Of a stretch of DNA of 54,894 bases, positions 32,109 through 40,136 are shown piece after piece. How positions within the stretch are numbered: position 1 is the stretch's first letter; each line of letters starts with the position of its first letter. Position numbers and translations under genes: made by a program. Below the pieces are notes generated by a model that was given only the letters and a program-made list of their open reading frames with translations, ran no database searches and was not told the origin of the DNA. Source of the stretch: Nitrospira sp. (GTDB taxonomy: Bacteria > Nitrospirota > Nitrospiria > Nitrospirales > Nitrospiraceae); NCBI GenBank assembly GCA_030444405.1, contig JARFPM010000026.1:1-54894 (forward strand), written 5' to 3'.

Positions 32109-32924
32109 TTACGTCTCCCGTGAACGACGTGCCGCCATCACATCGTTGCACACGGCACGCATGGTGTCGTCGGATACATCGGTGATGCCTTGGGCCGTCA
32201 CGACCTTGGCCGTGGGATAAATGCCCCGCACGAGATCCGGTCCGCCGGTCCCGACATCGTCATCCGCGGCATTGTAGAGCGCCAACAAGGCTAGTTTGAT
32301 CGCGTCCCCCTCGGAGAGGTGCCGCTGAAAATGTTCGCGCATCGTGTTACGGGCATCTTTCCCACCGGAACCGATCGCATGGTAATCGGACTCTTCGTAC
32401 CTCCCGCCGGTGATGTCGTACTTGAAGATGCGGCCCTCACCACGTTTCAAGTCATATCCGACGTACAACGGCATGACGACCAGCCCCTGGAACACCATCG
32501 GAAGATTGGCCTTGACCATTTGGCCCAATTTATTGGCCTTCCCTTCACAGGAAAGCGGCATGCCTTCCAGTTTTTCGTAATGTTCCAACTCGGTCTGAAA
32601 TAACTTGGCCATCTCGATGCAAGGACCGGCCGCCCCAGCGATCGCCATAGCAGACCAGTCGTCGATCTTGAAGACTTTTTCGATTCGGCGATCCGCGATC
32701 TGAAACCCTTCCGTGGCTCGGCGGTCTCCGGCAATCACAACGCCCTGCTGATACTTGATGGCCAGCACGGTCGTGGCAGAAGGCACAGCAACCGGCCCAA
32801 CGGCGCGCACCTGGTCGGGAACGGCCGTCATGCCGTGGCTTCGTAATGCCAACTCAGGATGATGCGTTGAGACGAAGTCAAAAAAACTGGAGCCGTCGTG
32901 ATCGGTGAGATAGGGCAGCTTCAT
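32109..32924 (-). CDS. prcB: 20S proteasome beta subunit
   Basis: PrcB carries the threonine protease of the bacterial proteasome. From the ATG at 32924 (AAGGA upstream) the precursor is 271 residues. A propeptide of 50 residues ends VAVPSA, and the mature protein would begin TTVLAIKY. Counting from that Thr, Asp falls at 17 (AGDRR) and Lys at 33 (RIEKVF), exactly as in active beta subunits, so it looks catalytically intact. Later blocks are YHAIGSGGKDARN and GTGGPDLVRGIYPT, very like mycobacterial PrcB. It lies 23 bases after dop and just before prcA. The frame to 32951 is probably too long. Confidence 0.96.
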   Translation of the reverse strand: MKLPYLTDHDGSSFFDFVSTHHPELALRSHGMTAVPDQVRAVGPVAVPSATTVLAIKYQQGVVIAGDRRATEGFQIADRRIEKVFKIDDWSAMAIAGAAGPCIEMAKLFQTELEHYEKLEGMPLSCEGKANKLGQMVKANLPMVFQGLVVMPLYVGYDLKRGEGRIFKYDITGGRYEESDYHAIGSGGKDARNTMREHFQRHLSEGDAIKLALLALYNAADDDVGTGGPDLVRGIYPTAKVVTAQGITDVSDDTMRAVCNDVMAARRSRET

Positions 32925-32947
32925 CGTGATCCTTGAACCACCGTTCG

Positions 32948-34447
32948 TCAAACCTTGAGCTTCTCGATCAGGGCATCGACCGAATCGGTTGCATCAAGCA
33001 ACTCCCGCGTCAACGCCTGCGTCCCTCGATGGGGGTCCATCAGCGGCACTTTTTTGATCGTCGTATTACCGACGTCGAACAGCACCGACGTCCAACTGGC
33101 CCCATAGAGCACCTTCGCAAACTTACTGACACAGCGCCCACGAAAATAGGCCCTGGTTCCGGTCGGAGGGTTCAATTCAGCACGCTGAATCTCGTCTTCC
33201 TCAACGATCCGTTCGATGAGTCGACTACGCTCCAGGGTATAAAATAATCCCTTGTCCGGACGGACGTCATGGTATTGGAGATCCATCAGCTTTATGCGCG
33301 GATCATCCCATCCGCAGCCTTTACGCTCCATATACGACTCGATCATATGTCGCTTGGCGATCCAATCCAACGTGTTCACCAACAGCCGCGGATCGCGATC
33401 GAGCTGGTTCAGAACATCCTCCCAACGACGCAATACGTCGTGAGTGGTAGGGCTGTGATCCTGCGAGGCATAAAAAGTCTTGGCGGCGTTTAGATACACC
33501 CGCTGGACGGCAAGAGCCGTAGTGGGCCTTCCACCGGCCAGTTTCACAGTTTCCTTCACATCCAGATCGCGCGACACCTGCTTGAACGCACGAACCGGCT
33601 CATCCAGTTCGAGCTGAGGCAGATCGGCTCCTGACTCAAGCAAATCCAAGACGATGTCCAACGTTCCCACCTTCAAATAGGTGGAGAGTTCGGCCATGTT
33701 GGCGTCGCCCGTGATGACATGCAGTCTCCGAAACCTGGCCGCATCGGCATGCGGCTCGTCACGCGTATTGATGATCGGCCGTTTGACCATCGTGTTGAGA
33801 TCCATGAGACATTCGAAAAAGTCGGCGCGCTGCGAGATTTGATATTCCGTCGGGCTGGTCTGATTTTCAGCCCCGACTTTTCCTGCTCCGGCGAAGATCG
33901 GTCTGGTGACCAGGAACGGCGTCAACACCCGAGCGATCCTGTCGAACGGAACAGCCCTCGAGACCAAATAATTTTCGTGGTATCCGTAGCTGTTACCCTT
34001 GCCGTCGGAGTTGTTCTTGTACAGGACATACTGTTCGGCTCCCCTTGCCCGAGCCATTTCCTGAAGGCATTTGGCCAGAATGCGTTCTCCGACTCGTTCG
34101 AACGCCACCACCTCCCTGGCGCTCGAACACTCCGGCGTCGAGTATTCCGGATGAGCTCCGTCGACATATAAACGTCCGCCGTTCGCCAGCACCTTGTTCA
34201 GCTGCCTGTTATAGTCGGGATTGGGGCGCTCTCGTTCACCATCGACTTCAAATCCACGAGCATCCACGAGGGGATTTTCGTTCTCGTAATCCCAGAGCGC
34301 CCCCGGAGCCGGCAATCCTGGGTAATGTCCAATCACGGCGAAGGAGCCTGACACAGGGTCCATCGCAGATGGATCTCTTGACGCAATGCCGAACTCGGTT
34401 TCAGTGCCAAGCACGCGCAAGCGATTCGTGGCTGTATGGTCTGGCAT
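32948..34447 (-). CDS. dop: Deamidase/depupylase Dop
   Basis: Dop deamidates the modifier's C-terminal Gln where needed and removes it from substrates. From the ATG at 34447 the protein is 499 residues, the usual length. It begins LRVLGTETEFGI (the Dop-type ETEFG), then has HPEYSTPECSS, LYKNNSDGKGNSYGYHENYL, RPIINTRDEPHADAARFRRLHVITGDANMAE, and PPTGTRAYFRGRCVSKFA near the C-terminus. The frame upstream of 34447 overlaps the ARC gene and is a shadow. Both dop and pafA are in this operon. No ribosome-binding sequence is obvious, so the ATPase gene ending at 34455 may drive translation. Confidence 0.94.
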   Translation of the reverse strand: MPDHTATNRLRVLGTETEFGIASRDPSAMDPVSGSFAVIGHYPGLPAPGALWDYENENPLVDARGFEVDGERERPNPDYNRQLNKVLANGGRLYVDGAHPEYSTPECSSAREVVAFERVGERILAKCLQEMARARGAEQYVLYKNNSDGKGNSYGYHENYLVSRAVPFDRIARVLTPFLVTRPIFAGAGKVGAENQTSPTEYQISQRADFFECLMDLNTMVKRPIINTRDEPHADAARFRRLHVITGDANMAELSTYLKVGTLDIVLDLLESGADLPQLELDEPVRAFKQVSRDLDVKETVKLAGGRPTTALAVQRVYLNAAKTFYASQDHSPTTHDVLRRWEDVLNQLDRDPRLLVNTLDWIAKRHMIESYMERKGCGWDDPRIKLMDLQYHDVRPDKGLFYTLERSRLIERIVEEDEIQRAELNPPTGTRAYFRGRCVSKFAKVLYGASWTSVLFDVGNTTIKKVPLMDPHRGTQALTRELLDATDSVDALIEKLKV

Positions 34448-34454
34448 AGGTTCG

Positions 34455-36224
34455 CTAGAGATAGTGGCCGGTACTGATGGTTTCAATCTGCCGATGTTCG
34501 GCAGGTCCACCGCTGATGGTCCGGAGATGAATGATTTTCTCGCCCTTCTTTCCCGCGACCTTTGCCCAATCGTCCGGATTGGTCGTATTGGGGAGATCTT
34601 CGTGTTCCTTGAACTCCTCACGGATGGCGCGGATCAAGTCGTCCGAGCGCAGGCCGGCTCCCTCTTGCGCGATCACGCGCTTCACGGCAAATTTTTTCGC
34701 GCGCGAGACGATTCCTTCGATCAAGGCTCCGCTGGCGAAGTCCTTGAAGTACAGCACTTCCTTTTCGCCGTTGGCGTAGGTCACTTCGATGAACTTATTT
34801 TCCTCGCTGGCGGCATACATGGTCTCAACCGTCAGCGCCGTCAATCGATCGACAAGGGCCTGACGATCACCTCCATGCCGTTCCAACTCCTCGCCGGCAA
34901 AAGGGAGGTCCGTCGAAATATATTTGGAGAAAATGTCACGAGCCGCTGTGGCATCCGGTCGCCCCACTTTGACCTTGACGTCCAATCGCCCGGCTCGAAG
35001 CACCGCCGGATCGATCAAATCCTGGCGGTTGCTGGCCCCGATGACGATGACGTTGCGCAATCGCTCGACCCCATCGATCTCGGAGAGAAACTGTGGAACA
35101 ATCGTCGACTCGATATCCGAAGACACACCGGTCCCCCGGGTTCTGAAGAGCGCATCCATCTCATCGAAGAATACGATCACCGGATGACCGTCCTCTGCCC
35201 GTTCTTTCGCCTTCTTAAAGACCTCGCGCACCTGACGCTCCGATTCACCGACATACTTATTGAGCAGTTCCGGGCCTTTCACATGAAGAAAGTAGCTGCG
35301 TATTTCTTTACCGGTACGGTGGCCCAATTTCTTGGCGATCGAATTGGCGACGGCTTTGGCGATCAGCGTCTTCCCGCAACCGGGCGGGCCATAGAGCAGA
35401 ACCCCTTTCGGTGCGCTGAGCTTGTACTCGGAGAATACGTGCGGATGCAGGAACGGAAGCTCGACGGCATCGCGTACCTGCTCCAATTCTTTCTGGAGGC
35501 CTCCGATGTGTTCATAGTCGACATCCGGAACCTCTTCCAATACGAGCTCTTCCGCTTCGGACTTAGGCAACTTCTCGATGACATACCCGGAACGAGGATC
35601 ATACAACAGATGGTCCCCCACACTCAGCCGCTCAGCGAGCAACGGGTCGCCGAGCTCGGCCACCTTCTCCTCATCGAAATGGAGCGTGACCAATGCCCGT
35701 CCCCCTTCCAGCACATCTTTGAGTCGAACCACCTCTCCCTGACTGTCGAACCCCTTGACCTCGATCACGTTGAGCGCCTCGTTCAGAACGACTTCTTGTC
35801 CCTTCCGCAACTCATTGCGCTTGATCGTGGGATGAAGACTGACCTTCATTTTCCGTCCCGACACATAGACATTTCCGGTACCGTCCGCATTCATGCTGGA
35901 AAAAATGGCATACGCCGACGGCGGCGCCGTCAGTTTTTCCACCTCGGTACGCAACGCCTCGATCTGTGCCTTCGCTTCCTGCAGCGTGGCCACGAGTTTT
36001 TCATTCTGCTTATTGGCTTGATCGAGTTGGTAGCGTGATTGGTAGAGCCGACGGATCTCTTCCTCCATCGACTGAATCTGAACGCGAAGCTTTTCCATCT
36101 CGCGCGCGTGTTCGTCGTTCTTGTGAATCATCTCCCCATTCCCCTCGGACAGCCGCTTCGTAATTTTCTTGACAGAATCTCGGAGGGACCGGAGTCGATT
36201 TGGCTGGCCCTTGCTTTCCGCCAT
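34455..36224 (-). CDS. arc: Proteasome-activating AAA ATPase (ARC/Mpa)
   Basis: This ATPase unfolds tagged substrates and feeds them into the 20S core. From the ATG at 36224 it is 589 residues: a basic N-terminus, a coiled coil (residues about 30-95), two OB-type beta domains (about 96-245), and a AAA+ domain with Walker A GPPGCGKTLIAKA, Walker B VIVFFDEMDALF and sensor region GASNRQDLIDPAVLRAGRLD. The protein ends TGHYL, a C-terminal Hb-Y-X-like motif like the GQYL of mycobacterial Mpa that opens the proteasome gate. The promoter at 36286-36314 drives it and probably the whole cluster. An ATG at 36260 would extend it by 12 residues. Confidence 0.94.
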   Translation of the reverse strand: MAESKGQPNRLRSLRDSVKKITKRLSEGNGEMIHKNDEHAREMEKLRVQIQSMEEEIRRLYQSRYQLDQANKQNEKLVATLQEAKAQIEALRTEVEKLTAPPSAYAIFSSMNADGTGNVYVSGRKMKVSLHPTIKRNELRKGQEVVLNEALNVIEVKGFDSQGEVVRLKDVLEGGRALVTLHFDEEKVAELGDPLLAERLSVGDHLLYDPRSGYVIEKLPKSEAEELVLEEVPDVDYEHIGGLQKELEQVRDAVELPFLHPHVFSEYKLSAPKGVLLYGPPGCGKTLIAKAVANSIAKKLGHRTGKEIRSYFLHVKGPELLNKYVGESERQVREVFKKAKERAEDGHPVIVFFDEMDALFRTRGTGVSSDIESTIVPQFLSEIDGVERLRNVIVIGASNRQDLIDPAVLRAGRLDVKVKVGRPDATAARDIFSKYISTDLPFAGEELERHGGDRQALVDRLTALTVETMYAASEENKFIEVTYANGEKEVLYFKDFASGALIEGIVSRAKKFAVKRVIAQEGAGLRSDDLIRAIREEFKEHEDLPNTTNPDDWAKVAGKKGEKIIHLRTISGGPAEHRQIETISTGHYL

Positions 36225-36285
36225 ATCGGGACGACACAAATAGCTCGCCGGATCGAGCATAAACGCGAATAATTCTGGTGATCGG

Positions 36286-36314
36286 ATTCTAACACCCGAC
36301 CTAGGGGTGGTCAA
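36286..36314 (-). promoter_or_regulatory. Promoter of the proteasome operon
   Basis: On the minus strand TTGACC (36314-36309), a 17-base spacer and TAGAAT (36291-36286) each match the sigma-70 consensus at five of six bases. The transcript would start near 36279, about 55 bases before the ATPase gene. Confidence 0.7.
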
Positions 36315-36365
36315 CTCCAACGGACGAATCTCGCGCGAGTCTCGTCCCCGCCGTGCACCGCCGTC

Positions 36366-36992
36366 TCACGTTTCCAGCGCATGTTTGAACTCTCGGACGG
36401 CTTCGCCGACGTCATCACGAGCCAACAGCGCTCCGATCGCGGCAACTCCGAAAGCACCGGCTCGACGAACGTCGCGCACTCGTTCACACGTGATTCCTCC
36501 AATGGCAAGCACGGGGATGGACGATCGGCGGCAGACATCGGCCAGCAGATGAAGCCCCATCGGGGGCCCGAACCTACGCTTCGACGGAGTCGAAAAAATC
36601 GGACCAAACACGACATAATCGGCACCGCCTTCATTCGCACGTCGCACATCCTCGACTGAATGGGTGGAGACTCCAATCAATCGACGGGGTCCGATCATCT
36701 GACGCACAGTGGGGAGAGGCAGGCTGTCAGATCGAAGATGCACGCCGTCCAAATTCAGTACCATCATCAGATCGACGCGATCGTTGACGATCAAAGGAAC
36801 GGCGTGCGACCTCGTGATCGCCTGGATCTCCTGCGCCAGCGGAAGCAATTCGCCCGTCGAGAGATCCCGTTCCCGAAGTTGAACGGCGGGCAACCCGGCG
36901 CTGACTGCCTGTCGGATAAGAGATGGAAGGGATCGACCGCCTGCTTGAGTCCTGTCGGTGACGAGCAGCAGACGGAAGTTAACGGATGGCAT
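36366..36992 (-). CDS. thiE: Thiamine-phosphate synthase (ThiE/TenI family)
   Basis: A 208-residue TIM-barrel protein that likely joins the pyrimidine and thiazole halves into thiamine phosphate. Visible blocks are LLLVTDRTQAG, VQLRERDLS, PLIVNDRVDLM, GVHLRSDSLP, IGVSTHSVEDVRRANEGGADYVVFGPIFST and VLAIGGI. The usual GVHLGQ is GVHLRS here, so a TenI-type thiazole tautomerase is a possible alternative, although its place beside thiS and thiG fits ThiE. The ATG at 36992 follows a 76-base gap after thiG that contains a dispersed repeat. Confidence 0.82.
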   Translation of the reverse strand: MPSVNFRLLLVTDRTQAGGRSLPSLIRQAVSAGLPAVQLRERDLSTGELLPLAQEIQAITRSHAVPLIVNDRVDLMMVLNLDGVHLRSDSLPLPTVRQMIGPRRLIGVSTHSVEDVRRANEGGADYVVFGPIFSTPSKRRFGPPMGLHLLADVCRRSSIPVLAIGGITCERVRDVRRAGAFGVAAIGALLARDDVGEAVREFKHALET

Positions 36993-37047
36993 GTCCGAAG
37001 AAGGTACGTTCCAATCGATCTCGAACGTGAAGTCTCACGACATGTAC

Positions 37048-37066
37048 GCTGGCGGACTTTTTCAGC
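37048..37066 (-). repeat. Dispersed repeat copy 1
   Basis: Read on the minus strand this is GCTGAAAAAGTCCGCCAGC. A near copy (17 of 19 bases) lies at 47951-47969. The flanking bases form a GCTGG/CCAGC stem. Confidence 0.55.
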
Positions 37067-37072
37067 ATCCAG

Positions 37073-37846
37073 CTAGAGCATCCCCTCGATCGGACTACTC
37101 GCCGTCGCGTAGAGTTTCCTGGGAATGCGACCGGCCTTGTAGGCCAAACGACCAGCATGAACCGCGTACTTCATCGCTTCCGCCATGGCGAGGGGATCCT
37201 GTGCGCCGGCAATGGCCGTATTCATGAGTACTGCGTCTGCGCCGTATTCCATCGCCAAGGCCGCGTCCGACGCGGTTCCGACACCGGCATCGACGATAAT
37301 CGGCACCTTGACGGTTTCCATGATGATTTTCAGATTGTACGGATTACGAATCCCGAGCCCTGATCCGATGGGCGCGGCTAAGGGCATGACCGCCGGACAT
37401 CCGATATCCACCAGCTTCTTCGCGACAATTGGGTCGTCATTCGTGTAGGGAAAGACGATAAATCCTTCCTTAATGAGGATCTTGGCGGCTTCGATCAAAC
37501 CGGCCGTATCCGGGAACAACGTCCTCTCGTCACCGAGCACTTCCAACTTCACCAAATCGGACACACCGGCCGCGCGAGCTAGACGCGAGTATCGCACCGC
37601 ATCCTCGACGGTATAGCATCCGGCCGTGTTGGGAAGAATCGTGTATTTCTTCGGATCGATGTAATCGAGCAGATTGTCTTTCGAGCGATCGGTGATATTC
37701 ACTCGACGAACCGCGACCGTCACGACATCGGCACCGGACGCTTCAATGGCCTTTTGCGTCTCGACAAAGTCTTTGTATTTTCCCGTTCCGACCCATAACC
37801 GGGACTTGAATTCGCGTCCGGCAATCACTAATCGATCGTCCGTCAT
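37073..37846 (-). CDS. thiG: Thiazole synthase
   Basis: ThiG builds the thiazole phosphate of thiamine from deoxyxylulose phosphate, dehydroglycine and the sulfur carried on ThiS thiocarboxylate. The 257-residue TIM-barrel protein has [21 protein letters not shown], where the Lys forms part of the active site region, then [49 protein letters not shown] and [32 protein letters not shown]. It follows thiS on the same strand, in the standard order. Confidence 0.96.
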   Translation of the reverse strand: MTDDRLVIAGREFKSRLWVGTGKYKDFVETQKAIEASGADVVTVAVRRVNITDRSKDNLLDYIDPKKYTILPNTAGCYTVEDAVRYSRLARAAGVSDLVKLEVLGDERTLFPDTAGLIEAAKILIKEGFIVFPYTNDDPIVAKKLVDIGCPAVMPLAAPIGSGLGIRNPYNLKIIMETVKVPIIVDAGVGTASDAALAMEYGADAVLMNTAIAGAQDPLAMAEAMKYAVHAGRLAYKAGRIPRKLYATASSPIEGML

Positions 37847-37916
37847 CGTTATCCTCTCCGGAACATATTCCCGGCCCCACCAACCACAGGCGGCTTAATG
37901 AAGATGAGAGAACCGC

Positions 37917-38159
37917 TCAATCCTTTGCCTTTGCCGCGGCGCCGCCGCCGATAAACCCAAGGATCTCGACCCGATCCCCACTTTGGAGCTGACGTTGACC
38001 AAACACCGCCCGATCGAGGATTTCCAGATTCAGCTCCACCGCTACCCGCTCCGTTCGTATATCCAGGTCTTGCAACAGATCGGCGACCGTTGCGCCACTG
38101 CGCCAGGTCCGTTCCTGCCCGTTCACATGGATGCGGATTGCGTCTTGCACGCCTGTCAT
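37917..38159 (-). CDS. thiS: Sulfur carrier protein ThiS with C-terminal extension
   Basis: ThiS is a ubiquitin-like beta-grasp protein whose C-terminal Gly-Gly carries sulfur as a thiocarboxylate. The 80-residue protein has IRIHVNGQERTW, a helix VADLLQDLDI, VAVELNLEILDR, and GDRVEILGFIGGG. Normal ThiS stops at that Gly-Gly. Here it continues with AAAKAKD for seven residues before TGA at 37919-37917. The extension would have to be clipped before the carrier could work, unless the stop is wrong or this copy does something else. A TTGACA at 38186-38181 upstream may be its -35 box, but its -10 is poor. Confidence 0.85.
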   Translation of the reverse strand: MTGVQDAIRIHVNGQERTWRSGATVADLLQDLDIRTERVAVELNLEILDRAVFGQRQLQSGDRVEILGFIGGGAAAKAKD

Positions 38160-38207
38160 CCTATGAGAAGGGAATTCGCCTTGTCAACAAAATGACCCCT
38201 TGCCTGA

Positions 38208-38720
38208 ATGACCGAGGAAACCGCACAATACACCTCTAAGGTCCACCGCATGAAGGAGAACAATCAACGACTGGCCACGCTCTTCAGGTCGATGGCTGAT
38301 CTTCTGTCATCTCAACGGGCGAACCCTTATCGAGTCAGGGCCTATCGGCGGGCTGCAGATGCCCTACTTGCCATCGATGAAGATGTGGCGACACTGGCCG
38401 AACGCCAGGAGCTTGAAGACATCGAGGGGATCGGAGCCGATCTGGCGAAAAAGATCGAGGAATTTCTTGAGACCGGGACCATTCGCGCCTACGAGGAGCT
38501 TAAAACCCCGCTCCCGACAGAGGTCACAAGTTGGGTGAGCCTTCCGGGACTCTCCGAATCACTCGTGGCCTATTTGTACTTCCGCCTGGGCATTCGGACG
38601 CTCCCTGATCTCGATCAGCTCATTCGATCTCACCTGCTTCGAACCCTGCCGAGTTTCTCAGGATCAGAGGAGCAGTTGTTGCAGGCCGTCCGACAACGGA
38701 TCCAAAATCACGAGCCTTAG
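38208..38720 (+). CDS. Helix-hairpin-helix protein related to the PolX N-terminal domain
   Basis: A 170-residue protein. Residues about 20-95 resemble the N-terminal 8-kDa domain of family X DNA polymerases: NQRLATLFRSMADLL, NPYRVRAYRRAADAL and the helix-hairpin-helix LEDIEGIGADLAKKIEEFLETG. A second HhH-like region is SLPGLSESLVAYLYFRLGIRTLPDLDQL. The nucleotidyltransferase and PHP domains of PolX are absent. It is likely a DNA-binding protein, role unknown. It is divergent from thiS; its stop overlaps that of the S41 peptidase on the other strand by three bases. Confidence 0.7.
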   Translation: MTEETAQYTSKVHRMKENNQRLATLFRSMADLLSSQRANPYRVRAYRRAADALLAIDEDVATLAERQELEDIEGIGADLAKKIEEFLETGTIRAYEELKTPLPTEVTSWVSLPGLSESLVAYLYFRLGIRTLPDLDQLIRSHLLRTLPSFSGSEEQLLQAVRQRIQNHEP

Positions 38721-40072
38721 GAACTCTTGAGTTCCTTGAATATCTTCCAGCTCTTCAGCAATTCCACCGCCTTCTGCAGCTGGACGTCCTGCTCAAGTGA
38801 AAGCTCTCCGCCCATTTCCGGCAAGGCCGACGGAGGCGTCCCGCTCTTCGAGCCTCCTTCGTCCGGAGACTTCCCATTCTGTGGTGCGGCATCTTTCCCC
38901 ATTGGAGGCTTCACAGCCTTTGACTCCGCCTCCTTCTCAACAGGCTTCCCATCAGCCGCTTTGGCCACTGAGGGCGCCGGCAGTTTCACCGCGATATCAG
39001 GAGTAATCCCGGTCGACTGGATCGACCGACCCTTTGGCGTATAGTACTTCGCGGTCGTGAGGCGAAGCCCTGAACCATCGCCTAAAGCCAAGATTGTCTG
39101 CACCGACCCTTTTCCGAACGAGGTTGTCCCAACCACGACGCCCCGCCCCCAATCTTGCAGCGCCCCGGCTACGATCTCCGACGCACTCGCCGATCCCTCG
39201 TTGACGAGAACGATGACCGGGAGGTCTTCCAGTTGATCCTTGGACTTCGCAAACCATTCGTCCTTTTTCCCTTCCCGACTCTTGGTATACACAACCAGCT
39301 TCCCGCTGGGAAGAAATTGCTCGGACACATCGACGGCCGCGGTCAGCAAACCGCCGGGATTGTTTCGTAGGTCGAGAATAGTTCCTTGGACCTTCTGTTC
39401 CTTGAACTGTTTGATCGCTTTGGAAAGGTCTCGCCCGGTCGCTTCCTGAAACTGAGTGAGCCGGACATAGCCGAGGTTGTCGATGACCTTCGACTTTACG
39501 CTTTCAATCTTGATGGTGTCCCGGACGAGGGTGAATACCAATGGATCCGGTGTCCCATCCCGTTGAATGGTGAGATTGACCTTACTGCCTTTCGGCCCGC
39601 GCATCTTCTGAACGGCATCCATCAACGTCAGGTCCTTCGTGGAGTCGTCGTTGACTTTAATGATGAAATCGCCGGCTTTGATCCCAGCTCGATACGCGGG
39701 AGTACCTTCGATCGGCGCGATCACGGCCAGCCGGTTGTCCTTCACACCGATTTGGATACCGACTCCCCCGAATTCTCCCCTGGTTTCAACCTGCATCTCT
39801 TTATACATTTCAGGCGTCATATAGGCTGAGTGCGGATCGAGCGTCGACAGCATACCGCGAATGGCCCCTTGGATCAGATCCTTCGGCTTCGTCTCGTCGA
39901 CATAGTGCTTTTGAACCTGATTCAGGACCTCGGAGAAGGTTTTGAGCTCCTCATAGGTTTCCCCGGCATGACCGGTCCGCTCCCAACCTTTTCCGATGAC
40001 TACTCCACCGAGCAGCGCAAGGGCAATCATCGGCACGACCACCCAAGACTTCTTCCGAGGCTGCTGATCCAT
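38717..40072 (-). CDS. S41 family C-terminal processing peptidase (CtpA-like)
   Basis: About 451 residues. An N-terminal membrane helix (VVVPMIALALLGGVVIGKGW) anchors it or serves as a signal, followed by a PDZ domain (GGVGIQIGVKDNRLAVIAPIEGTPAYRAGI, residues about 90-165) and the S41 protease domain. The Ser is in VNEGSASASEIVAGAL and the Lys in GTTSFGKGSVQT, the usual Ser-Lys dyad. LDLRNNPGGLL is the family's hallmark strand. CtpA-type enzymes trim cell-wall hydrolases and other envelope proteins. A Pro/Lys/Ser-rich spacer near residue 375 precedes the end. The ATG at 40072 fits the signal; the frame continues upstream. Confidence 0.88.
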   Translation of the reverse strand: MDQQPRKKSWVVVPMIALALLGGVVIGKGWERTGHAGETYEELKTFSEVLNQVQKHYVDETKPKDLIQGAIRGMLSTLDPHSAYMTPEMYKEMQVETRGEFGGVGIQIGVKDNRLAVIAPIEGTPAYRAGIKAGDFIIKVNDDSTKDLTLMDAVQKMRGPKGSKVNLTIQRDGTPDPLVFTLVRDTIKIESVKSKVIDNLGYVRLTQFQEATGRDLSKAIKQFKEQKVQGTILDLRNNPGGLLTAAVDVSEQFLPSGKLVVYTKSREGKKDEWFAKSKDQLEDLPVIVLVNEGSASASEIVAGALQDWGRGVVVGTTSFGKGSVQTILALGDGSGLRLTTAKYYTPKGRSIQSTGITPDIAVKLPAPSVAKAADGKPVEKEAESKAVKPPMGKDAAPQNGKSPDEGGSKSGTPPSALPEMGGELSLEQDVQLQKAVELLKSWKIFKELKSS

Positions 40073-40136
40073 AATCTTCACATCCCTTCTTTCCTGCGTT
40101 TTCGGCCGCTCAGACTCGATACCGACAATGCACGTC

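Noticed and set aside
34448-34621. N-terminal extension of dop by about 58 residues
   Set aside because: The extension reads through the 3' end of the ATPase gene in another frame, and the Dop N-terminus begins just after the ATG at 34447.
36286-36330. tRNA 3'-end-like sequence upstream of the ATPase gene
   Set aside because: A T-arm-like stem is possible, but no acceptor or anticodon parts exist upstream; the sequence is explained by a promoter (TTGACC-17-TAGAAT).
38159-38186. Promoter of thiS based on TTGACA
   Set aside because: The -35 box is perfect but no -10 near 17 bases matches; left out as a feature.
37846-38207. TPP riboswitch upstream of thiS, or near thiL
   Set aside because: No conserved TPP-riboswitch stems or CUGAGA-type core are visible in the short gaps.
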